Positions 1 through 9,343 of a stretch of 64,000 bases of DNA are shown one piece after another. The stretch lies in NCBI GenBank assembly GCA_029747015.1, contig JAKOGI010000055.1, positions 1,217,501 through 1,281,500 on the forward strand. Reading direction: 5' to 3'. This stretch comes from Carnegiea gigantea (Eukaryota; Streptophyta; Magnoliopsida; Caryophyllales; Cactaceae). A program made the position numbers and the translations under genes. The number at the start of each line of letters is the position of its first letter. Position 1 is the stretch's first letter. The notes below the pieces were generated by a model. It ran no database searches. It worked only from the letters and a program-made list of their open reading frames with translations, and had not been told where the DNA came from.

Positions 1-2
1 AC

Positions 3-500
3 CAAGGGCGGCAAAAAACACTAAATGAGCTATGTAGGAAACAGTTAAGAGAAAAGGCTTGTAGAGACCTAGCAAGGTGGTTTTATGATGCCGGGATTCT
101 TTTTCATGCCGCCACTTTTGATAGTTTAGCTATTGCTTGTGAATCTATTGGTCAATTTGGCCCGGATTTGAAACCGCCTTCCATGTATGAGTTGAGAGTT
201 CCTTTCCTCAAAAAAGAAGTTGAAGATACGGAAAAGGCAATAGTGGAGCATAAAAAAGAATGGGCTACGATAGGTTGTTCTATCTTATCTGATGGATGGC
301 GTGATACTACCCTCCAAAAGAATATTGTTAACTTTCTTGTCAACTTTCCAAAAGGCTTGATCTTTATGAGATCAATGGATGTCTCTGAAGTTATAAAGGA
401 TTCAATTTATTCAAGGTTCTCGATGATATGGTGGAGGAAGTTGGAGAGGAGAATGTGGTCCAAGTGGTGACCGACAATGCATCTAACTACGTTAAAGCTG
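3..500 (+). pseudogene. hAT transposase, exon with DUF659 core (frameshifted)
   Basis: Open from base 3 with no start, so the gene begins upstream. The translation holds FDSLAIACESIGQFGPDLKPP, then SDGWRD near base 290-306, which carries the first catalytic Asp of hAT enzymes. The frame is lost near 400-410. The correct frame resumes at FKVLDDMVEEVGEENVVQ and reaches VTDNASNYVKA, with the second catalytic Asp, just before a GTAAG donor at 501. The frame from the ATG at 168 therefore ends in a false 20-residue tail at 470. Role in the family: DNA-cutting core of a cut-and-paste transposase acting in the nucleus. This copy cannot make a full enzyme. Confidence 0.85.
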
Positions 501-619
501 GTAAGAAATTAAGAATCATCTACTTATCTACATTCTTGATATGTTAGCTACATAATTATTGTATTCCTATTTCATAAATTCTAATTTCTAATTTAATTTT
601 TATAAAAATGTTTATATTG
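501..619 (+). other. hAT intron 1 (acceptor degenerate)
   Basis: AT-rich stretch between exon codons for NYVKA and GKLLMAKRQ. The donor is GTAAG. The acceptor side reads ATATTG/GAAAATTG, so the expected AG is missing and may have mutated. Confidence 0.6.
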
Positions 620-1217
620 GAAAATTGTTAATGGCTAAGAGGCAACACCTCTTTTGGACTCCATGTGCCGCACATTGCATTGATCTTATGTTGGAAGCTA
701 TTGGAAAGAATATTCTCAAAGTCAAGATTGCTCTAAAGAAAAGCATGGCTATCAATGCTTATATCCATAGCTCTGTTGCTCTTGTGAACTTGATGAGGCG
801 ATTCACTAATCAAAGGAACTTGCATAGGCCCGCCGTGACTAGATTTGCCACATCATTCATCACTCTTTCCTCCATTCACAAACAAAAAAACAATTTGAGA
901 AAGATGGTCACTTCTCAAGAATGGAGCAATAGCAAATGGTCAAAGGATGCAGGGGGCAAGAAGACGGCATCCTATATCTTGCAAGAGAGTTATTGGAAGA
1001 ATATTCTCTATTCTCTAAAATTGACAAGTCCCCTTGTCAAGGTTCTTCGCATGGTTGATGGAGATAAAAAGCCACCTATGGGCTATATCTATGAGGCTAT
1101 GGATAGAGCTAAGGAGGTTATTGCTAAGAGCTTTTCAAACAAGAAGGAAAATTATGAGGAGGCATTTAAGTATATTGACTAAAGATGGGAATGCCAACTT
1201 CACCAACCTTTACATGC
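620..1217 (+). pseudogene. hAT transposase, middle exon, 5' part (nonsense codon, then cut by element A)
   Basis: Translates in one frame from GKLLMAKRQHLFWTPCAAHC, the CxxH-type box of hAT proteins, through PAVTRFATSF and LTSPLVKVLRMVDG to KPPMGYIYEAMDRAKE. An in-frame TAA at 1180-1182 replaces a Lys codon in KYID-K-RWECQLHQPLH. Reading past it, the frame enters CATGC at 1213-1217, the target duplication of element A, and resumes in the same frame at 8122-8126. The nonsense codon and the retroelement insertion are separate lesions. About 200 residues are coded here. Confidence 0.85.
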
Positions 1218-2341
1218 TGGTGTATATGTGGGTGGTAAGTGAACCAAATCAACTCAAACTCAAACTAAACAAGAATCAACCAAAGAAAAGTGAATATGGT
1301 AGAAGATAGTTTGAGATGGTTTGAAGAATAATAACAAAAAGAACAAGGATAAACAAGACCTTGTAATTAAGATAATCCTTCACAGAGCCACTCAATGACT
1401 TGATCTTGGGCTAATTCTCTTGTCTTAACCAAGGAATCACTCCAATTGGAAAAGATAGAGAACCTAGAACACCACTTGAATTAGCCAAATTCATGATATA
1501 GAACTAGGAATTTTTGAGACACAAATGAGAATCACTCTCAAAGGTGCTTGTATTACTTTGGAAATCTCTTACAATGCTGAATGATTAGCTTCAAATGCCC
1601 CTCCCCTTTTATAGACTCAGCAAAAGACAATCAAAAGACTCAAATAACTCCTAACAATTAAAACTAGCTAATGAAAAGTCTAAGAAAAATAAAAAGACTC
1701 ATCATAAAAGGGGTGGGGGAGGTTACAAGGAATATTCTAGGATTTTTTGCAGCTGATTACATCAATCTAGAAGCATCTAAAACGTGCACAATATCAGCCA
1801 CACACGTATATGTAACCGAAGACTCTTCATATTCCCAGCATTAATCCTTGCAACTGCCTCAAATTCAACAGAGCATAACTTCCAGAATACTCGGCCAAAT
1901 CACGCGTTCTGGGGCTTGTTAGAAAGCCCTGGAAGTCTATTTTCCAGAATGGGCTCATTTGCTCAATTTGGATAAGCGGTTTGAAAGTTATGGCCCAAAC
2001 AAATGCACCTATCTCAGACTGGACTGGATCAGCACAACGTATCTTTGAGTGATATTTTGCCCAATCAAATGATGTCCAAATTAAATAAAATTGGGCTTAT
2101 TTTAAAGCTGACATCTTAAAATTCAAAACCATGTGGAGCCTCAAGTTGTGGGACCACTTTAGGTAGGCCAAAAGTGCACACAAAAAGCGGAAAATTTCTG
2201 GATGAAGGCGGCACTACCTCTTCGGGTATGAACGCCAATTTCCGGCAAAGTTTGGCAACTTCCTTGACTTCTTGAAGCTTGAGTGAGTCCTCCTTCGGCT
2301 GAGCTTGATGGTCTTTGGGCTTCTCACGATGGTCTCCATCA
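1218..2341 (-). repeat. Element A 3' LTR (1,124 bp)
   Basis: Matches 7000-8121 nearly base for base. Element orientation is minus, so this is the downstream LTR. A TATA-like TATAAAA lies at 1607-1613 on the minus strand. The last 226 bases (2116-2341) are also coding: the gag-pol tail runs through the polypurine tract into the LTR. Confidence 0.95.
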
Positions 2342-3127
2342 TTCCCCCCGGGTAAGTGAAAGTTTGCCCTCAAACTAGGAAGGGCTCATCATCGAAAAAG
2401 GGGCTAAGATCGGAGACATTGAAGGTAGCCGAAACTCCATAATCTCCAGGTAGATCAACCTTGTATGCATTGGGCCCAACCTTCTCAAGGATTTCAAATG
2501 GACCATCGGAACGCGGCATCAACTTAGATTTTCTCTTTGAAGGGGAACGCTCCTTCCTCATGTGAATCCATACCAAATCTCCTGGTTGAAAATGTACCTC
2601 CTTGCGATGCTTGTTGGCGCTTTGCATGGCTCTTTCATTAGCCTTGTCAATGTTATCTCTAACTCTTGCATGAAGATCTTGGATCTCCTTGGCTCTTTTT
2701 TCAGCTTCCCAACTAAATTTTGTGGGAGTTGGAATGGGAACAAGATCCAAGGAACTCTTGGGATTGTAGCCATACACAACTTGAAATGGAGAGAGTTGGG
2801 TCGACTTACTAGGCACTCGATTGAATGCAAACTCGGCATGTGGTAGCAACTCATCCCAATTCTTCAAATGCTTCTTCACTAGGACTCGAAGTAACGTACC
2901 CAAAGTCCTATTAGTGACTTCAGTTTGGCCATCAGTTTGGGGATGACAAGTAGTGCTAAACTTGAGTTGAGTACCCAATTTGCGCCATAGAGTTAGCCAA
3001 AAATGACTAAGAAACTTGGAGTCACGACCGGATACCATGCTCTTTGGAATGCCATGTAGTCTCACAATCTCCTTGAAGTAAAGATTAGCCACTTGAGTAG
3101 CATCATTAGTGGTGTGGCAAGGGATGA
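2116..3127 (-). pseudogene. gag-pol: Element A integrase C-terminal part and LTR-encoded tail (two frameshifts)
   Basis: Continuation of the polyprotein after the frameshift at about 3126. The stretch 2370-3092 codes the integrase core and C-terminus (LSHFW, HPQTDGQTEVTNRTLG, QPGDLVWIHMRKER, GPFEILEKVGPNAYKV, YGVSATFNVSDLSP). A second 1-nt deletion in a G run near 2382-2384 shifts it again, and the tail SLRANFHLPGGNDG... continues in 2116-2373, partly inside the LTR. The second catalytic Asp of the D,D,E triad is changed to Gly: copies B, F and G read SDRDSKF, this one reads SGRDSKF (codon 3027-3029). The integrase is dead even apart from the frameshifts. Confidence 0.9.
2342..2353 (-). other. 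Element A polypurine tract
   Basis: On the minus strand ACCCGGGGGGAA abuts the LTR start TGATGG. This is the expected site for plus-strand priming. The bases are also coding (PGGND). Confidence 0.85.
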
Positions 3128-6100
3128 ATGCGCCATCTTGGAGAATCGATCCACAACCACCATAATGGAGTCTTTGTTCCTTTGGGTTCTAGGCAAACCC
3201 GTGATAAAATCCAGCCTAATATCTTCCCAAGGGGCTTGAGGAATGGGGAGTGGAGAATACAATCCTTGGGGCAAAGAATGGCTCTTAGCCATTTGACAAG
3301 TAGAACATCTTTTGATGAAATGCTCTACATCTCTTGACATCTTAGGCCAATAGTAGGGTTCCTTCAACATTGATCTAGTCTTCTCAACACCAAAATGGCC
3401 AGCTAGGGCTCCTCCATGCAGCTCTTGGATAAGCAGTTCACGAAATCCACATTGAGGTATACAAAGGCGTGAACCTTTGAATAGGAACCCATCTTCTAAG
3501 TGGAACAACCTATGGGGGTGTTTAAGACACTTCTCAAAAATGTCCTTGAAATCATCATCTTTTGGGTACAAATCTTTAACAACTTCAAACCCAAGTACTT
3601 TAGTACTCAAAGTGGAGAGTAATAAGTACCTTCTTGACAATGCATCAGCTCCTTTGTTGAGAGTACCCGCCTTATGTTGGATAGTGAAGTGGAAGGACTG
3701 AAGATACTCTACCCATTTAGCATGTTTAGGGTTGAGCTTGTGTTGTCCTTGAATGTATTTGAGAGCTTCATGGTCGGAATGAAGGATGAACTCACCTCCA
3801 ACTAAGTAATGACGCCAATGCTCCAATGCTCTAATGATTGCATAAAACTCCTTGTCATAGGTGGAGTACTTCTTCTTGGCATCGTTAAGCTTCTCACTAA
3901 AAAAGGCAATGGGTCTCCTCTCTTGAGATAGGACAGCTCCAATTCCTACCCCGGATGCATCACATTCTACTTCAAAGACTTTGGTAAAGTCAGGCAAGGC
4001 TAGAACGGGGGAACTAGTGAGCTTCTTCTTGATCTCTTCAAAGGCTTGTTGTGCTTGCTCATTCCATGAAAACTCTTTGCCTTTAATTACCTCGGTCATA
4101 GGAGCCACGATAGTGCTGAAATTTCTAATGAACCTCCGGTAAAATGAGGCTAGGCCATGAAAACTCCTTACTTGAGTGACGGATGTAGGAGTTGGCCACT
4201 CTTGAATAGCCTTGATCTTGCTTTCATCAACTTGGAGGCCTTGGGCGGAAACAATGAAACCCAAGAATACCACTTGAGGAGTGAAGAAAAAGCATTTCTC
4301 CATATTGCCATAAAGTTGTTCTTGTGAAAGAATCTCCAAAACTTGTTGCAAATGCTTGGCATGCTCCTCCTCGGTCTTGCTATAGACCAAGATATCATCA
4401 AAGTAAACGACAACACAAGTTCCAATGAGGGGCTTGAGAACTTGGTTCATGAGTCTCATAAAAGTGCTCGGGGCATTAGTAAGCCCGAATGGCATTACAA
4501 GCCACTCATATAAACCTCCTTTAGTCTTAAAGGCGGTTTTCCATTCATCACCTTCAAAAATACGAATCTGATAATAGCCACTTCTAAGATCAATCTTAGA
4601 AAAGATAGCGGCTCCATGTAATTCATCCAATAGATCTTCCAATCGGGGAATAGGAAACCGGTACTTGATAGTGATCTTGTTTATTGCCCGGCTATCAACA
4701 CACATACGCATGCTACCATCCTTCTTAGGAACAAGGAGGGCGGGCACGGCACATGGGCTTAGACTTTCCCGAATTAAACCCTTGGACAAGAGATCATCCA
4801 CTTGTCTTTGGACTTCTTGAGTTTCGCTTGGAGACATCCGGTATGCCGGCTTGTTTGGAAGTACGGATCCGGGAACGAGGTCTATCTTGTGTTGGATAGA
4901 TCTTGGAGGGGGAAGGCCATGTGGAATTTCTTGTGGAAAAACATGGTGATAGGCTTGTAGAAGAGGGGTGAGTAGTGGATGTGAGGGAGATGATGGCTTA
5001 GACTCTTCTTGTAAAAGTATCAAGTCTTTAAAAGACTCATACTCATGGTGCTCAGATTTGAGAAGAGTAGTAAAGAAGACTTCCAAATGAGGATTGTCTT
5101 TTGGCTTAGAGGGGGAAGGACTTTTGAGAGGGGTAAGAGTGATTTTCTTACGGTCCTTGAGAAAAGAGTAAGTGTTCATCCGGCCATCATGGATGACACT
5201 TCTATCAAAAAGCCATGGTCTACCCAATAATATATGGCAAGCATCCATGGGGACTATATCACACCAAATCTCATCTTTATAGTTTTTCCCAATTGAAAAA
5301 GAAACAAGACAACGGTGAGTAATTTGCAAACCTTTGCCTTGATTCAACCATTGTATGGTGTAGGGATTTGGACGAGGAGAGACTTGCAGCTTGAGTTTGT
5401 CCACCATAGTCTTTGAGGCAACGTTAGCACAACTACCTCCATCAATGATAAGGGAACAAACCTTGTCTCCTACGGTACACCTGGTGTGAAAAATGGCTTC
5501 TCTTTGCTCCATGTCCTTTTGAGTGGCAATTCCACTCAAGGCCCGGCGGATAACAAGCAACTCTCCTTCATCGGGGCCTTCCTCAACTTCTTCCAAACTT
5601 CCTTCTTCAAAGTGCTCTCCTTCTTCTTCATCATAGGCATGTTCATCACATGCTTCTTGGTACTCCGCTAGGGAAACAATCCTCCTATTTGGACACTCAG
5701 ATGCATAGTGTCCCATGCCTTGACACCGAAAGCAACGAACCTTGTCCTTTGATTTGGGCTCTTGTGTGGAGGGTTTTGGAGGGGTTGGAGTGGTGTTTTT
5801 GGTTTGTGGAGGTGGGGGATTTTGTGGACGAGGAGGGTAGTACGGAGGCTTTTGTGTGGGGTAAGGACGAGAGAGAGGCTTGGAAAGGACACTCTTTCCC
5901 TTTGATTTCTTTTGTTGCTCTACCTTGTAGGCTAGAGAACTCAAGTCATCTAGGGATGAATAGGGTTGCAACTCAATTACATGAGCAATGGACTCATCAA
6001 GACCGGTCAAGTATCTTACCAAGGTTTGTGAGTCGTCTTCTCTCAAATCGCATTTGAGTAGGAGTTGTTCAAACTCCCGAGTGTATTCTTCCACACTCTT

Positions 6101-6652
6101 GGATCCTTGCTTGAGTCGATGGAGCTTGAGATAATTGTCTTGCACATAGTGAGAGGGAAGAAACTTGGCCTTGAGTTTTTCTTTCATTTTGGCCCAAGTT
6201 CTGATTTTCCCTTTCCCGTTTCTTGCTCTTTTCGCTCCAAGGTTAGCCCACCAGATTGAAGCATATTTTCTGAGTTTAAGGGCTACAAGCTTTACCTTCT
6301 TATCTTCCGGGATGTCCTCATATTCAAAGATCCTCTCAATGGTGTGCAACCAATCGAGAAATAAGTCCGGATCAAGTTGGCCTTCAAATTCGGGGATGTC
6401 AATTCGGACACCACCAATATTTCCTCCTTGCCTTCGTCTCCTTGGGGGTTCCTCATCACTTGAATTGGCATGGGAGTGATGGACTTCCTCTTCAGATTCA
6501 ACCACCGGTTCATGAGGATGAGAGGGAGTGGGGCTATGAACCCACCTTCTTTTCTCCTCCAAAAGTTGCCCAAGTTGAGTTCGAAGATAAGTGAGTTGTG
6601 CTTCTAACTCTTCCACACGTGCTTGGTCGCTTCTTGTGGACTTTGTAGACAT
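3062..6652 (-). CDS. gag-pol: Element A Gag-Pol polyprotein, 1,196 codons, truncated in integrase by a 1-nt deletion
   Basis: Longest pol frame in the window. It makes the capsid and enzymes that copy element RNA into DNA and insert it. The start at 6652 opens MSTKSTRSDQARVEELEAQ, a coiled-coil-like N-terminus shared by B, F and G. Residues about 85-240 are gag (IPEFEGQLDPDLFLDWL, ASIWWANL). The zinc knuckle CFRCQGMGHYASEC is at 307-320. Protease has IIDGGS near 402-407 and ILLGRPW near 474. RT has [10 protein letters not shown] near 686 and YFDD at 750-753. RNase H has ECDAS near 896 and HSDHEALKY near 958. The integrase zinc module HGGALAGHF...CSTC is near 1089-1119, then LDFITGLP. After RFSKMAH (about 1175) a deleted A near 3126 throws the frame into a false tail. 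Gag to RNase H are intact in sequence. Confidence 0.95.
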   Translation of the reverse strand: MSTKSTRSDQARVEELEAQLTYLRTQLGQLLEEKRRWVHSPTPSHPHEPVVESEEEVHHSHANSSDEEPPRRRRQGGNIGGVRIDIPEFEGQLDPDLFLDWLHTIERIFEYEDIPEDKKVKLVALKLRKYASIWWANLGAKRARNGKGKIRTWAKMKEKLKAKFLPSHYVQDNYLKLHRLKQGSKSVEEYTREFEQLLLKCDLREDDSQTLVRYLTGLDESIAHVIELQPYSSLDDLSSLAYKVEQQKKSKGKSVLSKPLSRPYPTQKPPYYPPRPQNPPPPQTKNTTPTPPKPSTQEPKSKDKVRCFRCQGMGHYASECPNRRIVSLAEYQEACDEHAYDEEEGEHFEEGSLEEVEEGPDEGELLVIRRALSGIATQKDMEQREAIFHTRCTVGDKVCSLIIDGGSCANVASKTMVDKLKLQVSPRPNPYTIQWLNQGKGLQITHRCLVSFSIGKNYKDEIWCDIVPMDACHILLGRPWLFDRSVIHDGRMNTYSFLKDRKKITLTPLKSPSPSKPKDNPHLEVFFTTLLKSEHHEYESFKDLILLQEESKPSSPSHPLLTPLLQAYHHVFPQEIPHGLPPPRSIQHKIDLVPGSVLPNKPAYRMSPSETQEVQRQVDDLLSKGLIRESLSPCAVPALLVPKKDGSMRMCVDSRAINKITIKYRFPIPRLEDLLDELHGAAIFSKIDLRSGYYQIRIFEGDEWKTAFKTKGGLYEWLVMPFGLTNAPSTFMRLMNQVLKPLIGTCVVVYFDDILVYSKTEEEHAKHLQQVLEILSQEQLYGNMEKCFFFTPQVVFLGFIVSAQGLQVDESKIKAIQEWPTPTSVTQVRSFHGLASFYRRFIRNFSTIVAPMTEVIKGKEFSWNEQAQQAFEEIKKKLTSSPVLALPDFTKVFEVECDASGVGIGAVLSQERRPIAFFSEKLNDAKKKYSTYDKEFYAIIRALEHWRHYLVGGEFILHSDHEALKYIQGQHKLNPKHAKWVEYLQSFHFTIQHKAGTLNKGADALSRRYLLLSTLSTKVLGFEVVKDLYPKDDDFKDIFEKCLKHPHRLFHLEDGFLFKGSRLCIPQCGFRELLIQELHGGALAGHFGVEKTRSMLKEPYYWPKMSRDVEHFIKRCSTCQMAKSHSLPQGLYSPLPIPQAPWEDIRLDFITGLPRTQRNKDSIMVVVDRFSKMAHSSLATPLMMLLKWLIFTSRRL

Positions 6653-6985
6653 GTTGGAGATGCGTTGAAGGAAGAATATGCAGCAGGGAAAGTGGCACGG
6701 TCGTGCAAGGGGGCACGGTCAGGCCGTGCTATGCTTCGGCTGAAGAAAATGCAGAAAAGTAGAGTGGCACGGTCGTGCTTGGCGGCACGGGGGCACCGTG
6801 CTCCGTCTCGACTTGAAGATTCCTGGAAAAAGAATATGGCACGGTCGTGTGTTGTGGCACGGGGGCACCGTGCTGCTTCTCTGGTCTTCAAGACTTCGGA
6901 TTGCCGGTTTGTGCCTCTTTTTTTTTTTGTATTTTGGCTTTTTTGGGATGTGTTTGGGTATGATGTGGGTCACTTAAAAGCCTTG
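6653..6985 (-). other. Element A untranslated leader between PBS and gag
   Basis: No convincing gene. Contains a three-unit GC-rich inverted-repeat array (separate entry) and a T-rich stretch (A-rich in sense) near 6909-6920. Frames through it are open only because the array is repetitive. Confidence 0.7.
6693..6874 (-). repeat. Element A leader inverted-repeat array (3 units, about 73 bp apart)
   Basis: On the plus strand GGCACGGTCGTG starts near 6693, 6766 and 6838; each is followed within about 25 bases by a second pair of the form GGCACG..CCGTGC. In element sense each unit gives a possible hairpin GCACGGTGCCCCCGTGCC and the near-palindrome GCACGACCGTGCC. Units are separated by a TCGACTTGAAGAT-type spacer. 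Confidence 0.9.
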
Positions 6986-6997
6986 GCTCTGATACCA
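6986..6997 (-). other. Element A primer binding site, tRNA-iMet
   Basis: TGGTATCAGAGC on the minus strand, two bases inside the 5' LTR. It matches the 3' end of plant initiator tRNA-Met. Confidence 0.9.
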
Positions 6998-6999
6998 AT

Positions 7000-8121
7000 T
7001 GATGTAGATGTGGGTGGTAAGTGAACCAAATCGACTCAAACTCAAACTAAACAAGAATCAACCAAAGAAAAGTGAATATGGTGGAAGATAGTTTGAGATG
7101 GTTTGAAGAATATTAACAAAAAGAACAAGGATAAACAAGACCTTGTAATTAAGATAATCCTTCACGGAGCCACTCAATGACTTGATCTTGGGCTAATTCT
7201 CTTGTCTTAACCAAGGAATCACTCCAATTGGAAACGGAAGAGAACCTAGAACACCACTTGAATGAGCCAAATTCAAGATATAGAACTAGGAATTTTGAGA
7301 CACAAATGAGAATCACTCTCAAAGGTGCTTGTATTACTTTGGAAATCTCTTACAATGCTCAATGATTAGCTTCACATGCCCCTCCCCTTTTATAGACTCA
7401 GCAAAAGACAATCAAAAGACTCAAATAACTCCTACCAATTAAAAACTAGCTAATGAAAAGTCTAAGAAAAATGAAAAGACACATCATAAAAGGGGGTGGG
7501 GGAGGTTACAAGGAATATTCTAGGATTTTTGCAGGTGATTACATCAATCTAGAAGCATCTAAAACGTGCACAATATCAGCCACACAAATATATGTAACCT
7601 AAGACTCTTCATATTCCCAGCATTAATCCTTGCAACTGCCTCAACTTCAACAGAGCATAACTTCCAGAATACTCGGCCAAATCACGCGTTCTTGGGCTTG
7701 TTAGAAAGCCCTGGAAGTCTATTTCCAGAATGGGCTCATTTGCTCAATTTGGATAAGCGGTTTGAAAGTTATGGCCCAAACAATGCACCTATCTCAGACT
7801 GGACTGGATCAGCACCACGTATCTTTGAGTGATATTTTGCCCAATCAAATGATGTCCAAATTAAATAAAATTGGGCTTATTTTAAAGCTAACATCTTAAG
7901 CTTCAAAACCATGTGGAGCCTCAAGTTGTGGGTCCACGTTAGGTAGGCCAAAAGTGCACACAAAAATCGGGAAATTTCTGGATGAAGGAGGCACTACCTC
8001 TTCGGGCATGAACGCCAATTTCCGGCAAAGTTTGGCAACTTCCTTGACCTCTTGAAGCTTGAGTGAATCCTCCTTGGGCTGAGCTTGATGGTCCTTGGGC
8101 TTCTCACGATGGTCTCCATCA
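7000..8121 (-). repeat. Element A 5' LTR (1,122 bp)
   Basis: Upstream LTR on the minus strand. In element orientation it starts TGATGGAGACC at 8121 and ends ACATCA at 7000. It carries the promoter that would drive genomic RNA. Confidence 0.95.
7388..7394 (-). promoter_or_regulatory. TATA-like box in element A 5' LTR
   Basis: TATAAAA on the minus strand followed by GGGGAGGGG, well placed inside the LTR for a Pol II promoter. Not tested. Confidence 0.45.
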
Positions 8122-8341
8122 CATGCGGCGGGACATTATTTGAATCCGGAAATCTATTATTCAAACCCATCTATTGAAGATTGTAGTGAAGTGATGAAGG
8201 GTTTATTTGATTGCATTGCAAGGATGGTTCCGAATTTGGAGACTCAAGACAAGATTCTTGCCGTATTGAATTCATACAAAACTTCTCAATGTCTGTTTGG
8301 AATGCCCATGGCAATAAGGCAAAGAAAGTCATTAGCTCCCG
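8122..8341 (+). pseudogene. hAT transposase, middle exon resumed after element A
   Basis: Begins with the second CATGC target duplication and continues in frame: GHYLNPEIYYSNPSIEDCSE, DCIARMVPNLETQDKI, then YKTSQCLFGMPMAIRQRKSLAP. The exon ends at GCTCCCG with a GTAAGG donor at 8342. The matching exon at 8628 begins CTCAATGGTGG, so the join would read AP-AQWWSLYG, as in plant hAT proteins. The reading frame here is undamaged. Confidence 0.85.
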
Positions 8342-8627
8342 GTAAGGATTCAAAATGCAGTTTCAGTCGCGATTTCAGTTTCGATTGCGATACGGCAAAA
8401 TCGCTCTAATACGGCAATCGCGTTCCATATCGCTTCTATCGCGGCATGAAAACGCAGATCGCCTAACTCCAAAACCTTTCCAACACGGCCGTTTCGTCGT
8501 GGTTCAGCCACATTTTGAATCCATGGCTCCCGGTAAGAATATTGAATATTCATACAAAACTTCTCAAGGTCTCTCTCTTTTTTGTTTTAGCTAAATGCTT
8601 ATTCTAATTTATTTATTTTTTTTATAG
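8342..8627 (+). other. hAT intron holding a small inverted-repeat insert
   Basis: Bounded by GTAAGG and TTTTTATAG. Besides the insert at 8346-8522 it holds second copies of exon fragments: GCTCCCGGTAAG at 8526-8537 repeats 8335-8346, and TTCATACAAAACTTCTCAA near 8550 repeats the exon near 8270. Confidence 0.7.
8346..8522. repeat. MITE-like insert with 12-bp inverted ends
   Basis: Ends are GGATTCAAAATG (8346-8357) and CATTTTGAATCC (8511-8522), exact reverse complements. The inside is rich in CG dinucleotides (TCGCGATTTC, GCGATACGG, TATCGCGGC), unlike the AT-rich intron around it. No clean target duplication abuts both ends: the direct repeat GCTCCCGGTAAG is offset by a few bases on the right. 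It could be a small non-autonomous DNA element or a rearranged duplication. Confidence 0.5.
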
Positions 8628-8746
8628 CTCAATGGTGGAGTTTATATGGATCTTCGGCACCCAACTTAAGGAAGTTTGCCATAAGAATCCTTAGCCTTAC
8701 TTGTAGTGCGTCGGGATGTGAGAGGAATTGGGGTGTGTTTCAACAT
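8628..8746 (+). pseudogene. hAT transposase, dimerisation-domain exon
   Basis: Codes AQWWSLYGSSAPNLRKFAIR then SLTCSASGCERNWGVFQH, the C-terminal dimerisation motif of plant hAT transposases. Donor GTAAG at 8747. The frame is intact over about 40 residues. Confidence 0.85.
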
Positions 8747-8833
8747 GTAAGTTGCAACTTACAAAAACTATCCACTTATATAATTTTTTTAATTTATTAG
8801 TAACTAATTAAACCTACTTATTTTTGTTAACAG
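8747..8833 (+). other. hAT intron before last exon
   Basis: GTAAGTTGC donor, T-rich body, TTAACAG acceptor. Splicing joins FQH to LHTKKRNRLAQSRLNDLV, the usual hAT junction. Confidence 0.75.
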
Positions 8834-9343
8834 CTTCACACCAAGAAGAGAAATAGGCTAGCACAATCCCGATTAAATGATTTGGTTTTTGTCAAATCAA
8901 ATCGTGCATTGAAGCGTAGACGTGAAGAGAGTACCTCTAGAGATCCCACTCTCTTAAAAGAAATTGATGAAAGCAATGAGTGGTTGCTTGGGAGAATGGA
9001 AGATGACTCCGATGATGATGATCTCGTGTTCGAGGGGGATACCTTGACTTGGGCAACTGTTGCTTAAGCTTGCGGCGCTAATGAGTCCCGCTATAGCACT
9101 AGGTGTAGAGGATCAACAGGCACTAGCACCGCTAAAATTTCGGCAAGGGACAAAGGAAAAGCTCCCGCTCATGCCTCTGGTTCTAAATCCTCCCGAGCTC
9201 GCACTCAATTTATTGATGAAGATAAGGAGGAGGAATTTGAAGAGGAAGAGGAAGAGGAAGATGATATGGGAGATGATGTTGAGTTGGTGGATGATGATGA
9301 AGATGCGGAGCATGTGGTGTTAGAAGATGATGAGGATGCTTAG
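8834..9343 (+). pseudogene. hAT transposase, last exon with acidic tail and one in-frame stop
   Basis: Starts LHTKKRNRLAQSRLNDLVFV, completing the dimerisation region, then a basic stretch (LKRRREEST). An in-frame TAA at 9065-9067 stops the frame after TWATVA. The same frame then stays open through ACGANESRY and a long run of Asp and Glu to TAG at 9341-9343. The acidic C-terminus is a normal feature of this hAT group, so the TAA is most likely a point nonsense mutation. Confidence 0.8.

Larger units (their letters stand above)
1218..8121 (-). mobile_element. Element A: family-1 Ty3/gypsy LTR retrotransposon, 6,904 bp, inserted in hAT
   Basis: Both LTRs, PBS, polypurine tract and a gag-pol frame are present on the minus strand. 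It is flanked by the 5-bp target duplication CATGC (1213-1217 and 8122-8126). Removing the element and one CATGC restores the hAT frame (LHQPLHAAGHYLNPE), which proves the boundaries. LTR ends are TG...CA on the element's strand, except that the left outer end reads TGGTG where the family has TGATG. Family: DGG protease, CFRC knuckle and [10 protein letters not shown] box point to the CRM-like branch of plant chromoviruses, but no chromodomain is recognised; clade assignment is tentative. Confidence 0.97.

Noticed and set aside
2116..2373. Separate 85-codon gene beside the LTR in element A
   Set aside because: It is the end of the polyprotein, cut off by a 1-nt deletion; in B and F the same residues are fused to integrase.
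6623..7024. Plus-strand frames over the leaders (ARSCLAARGHRA-like repeats)
   Set aside because: Produced by the repeated GCACGGTCGTGC units; found antisense in every leader, with no conserved start or domain.
8095..8409. Independent small gene at 8095-8409
   Set aside because: Its middle is the hAT exon resumed after element A; the start lies in the LTR and the end in the intron.
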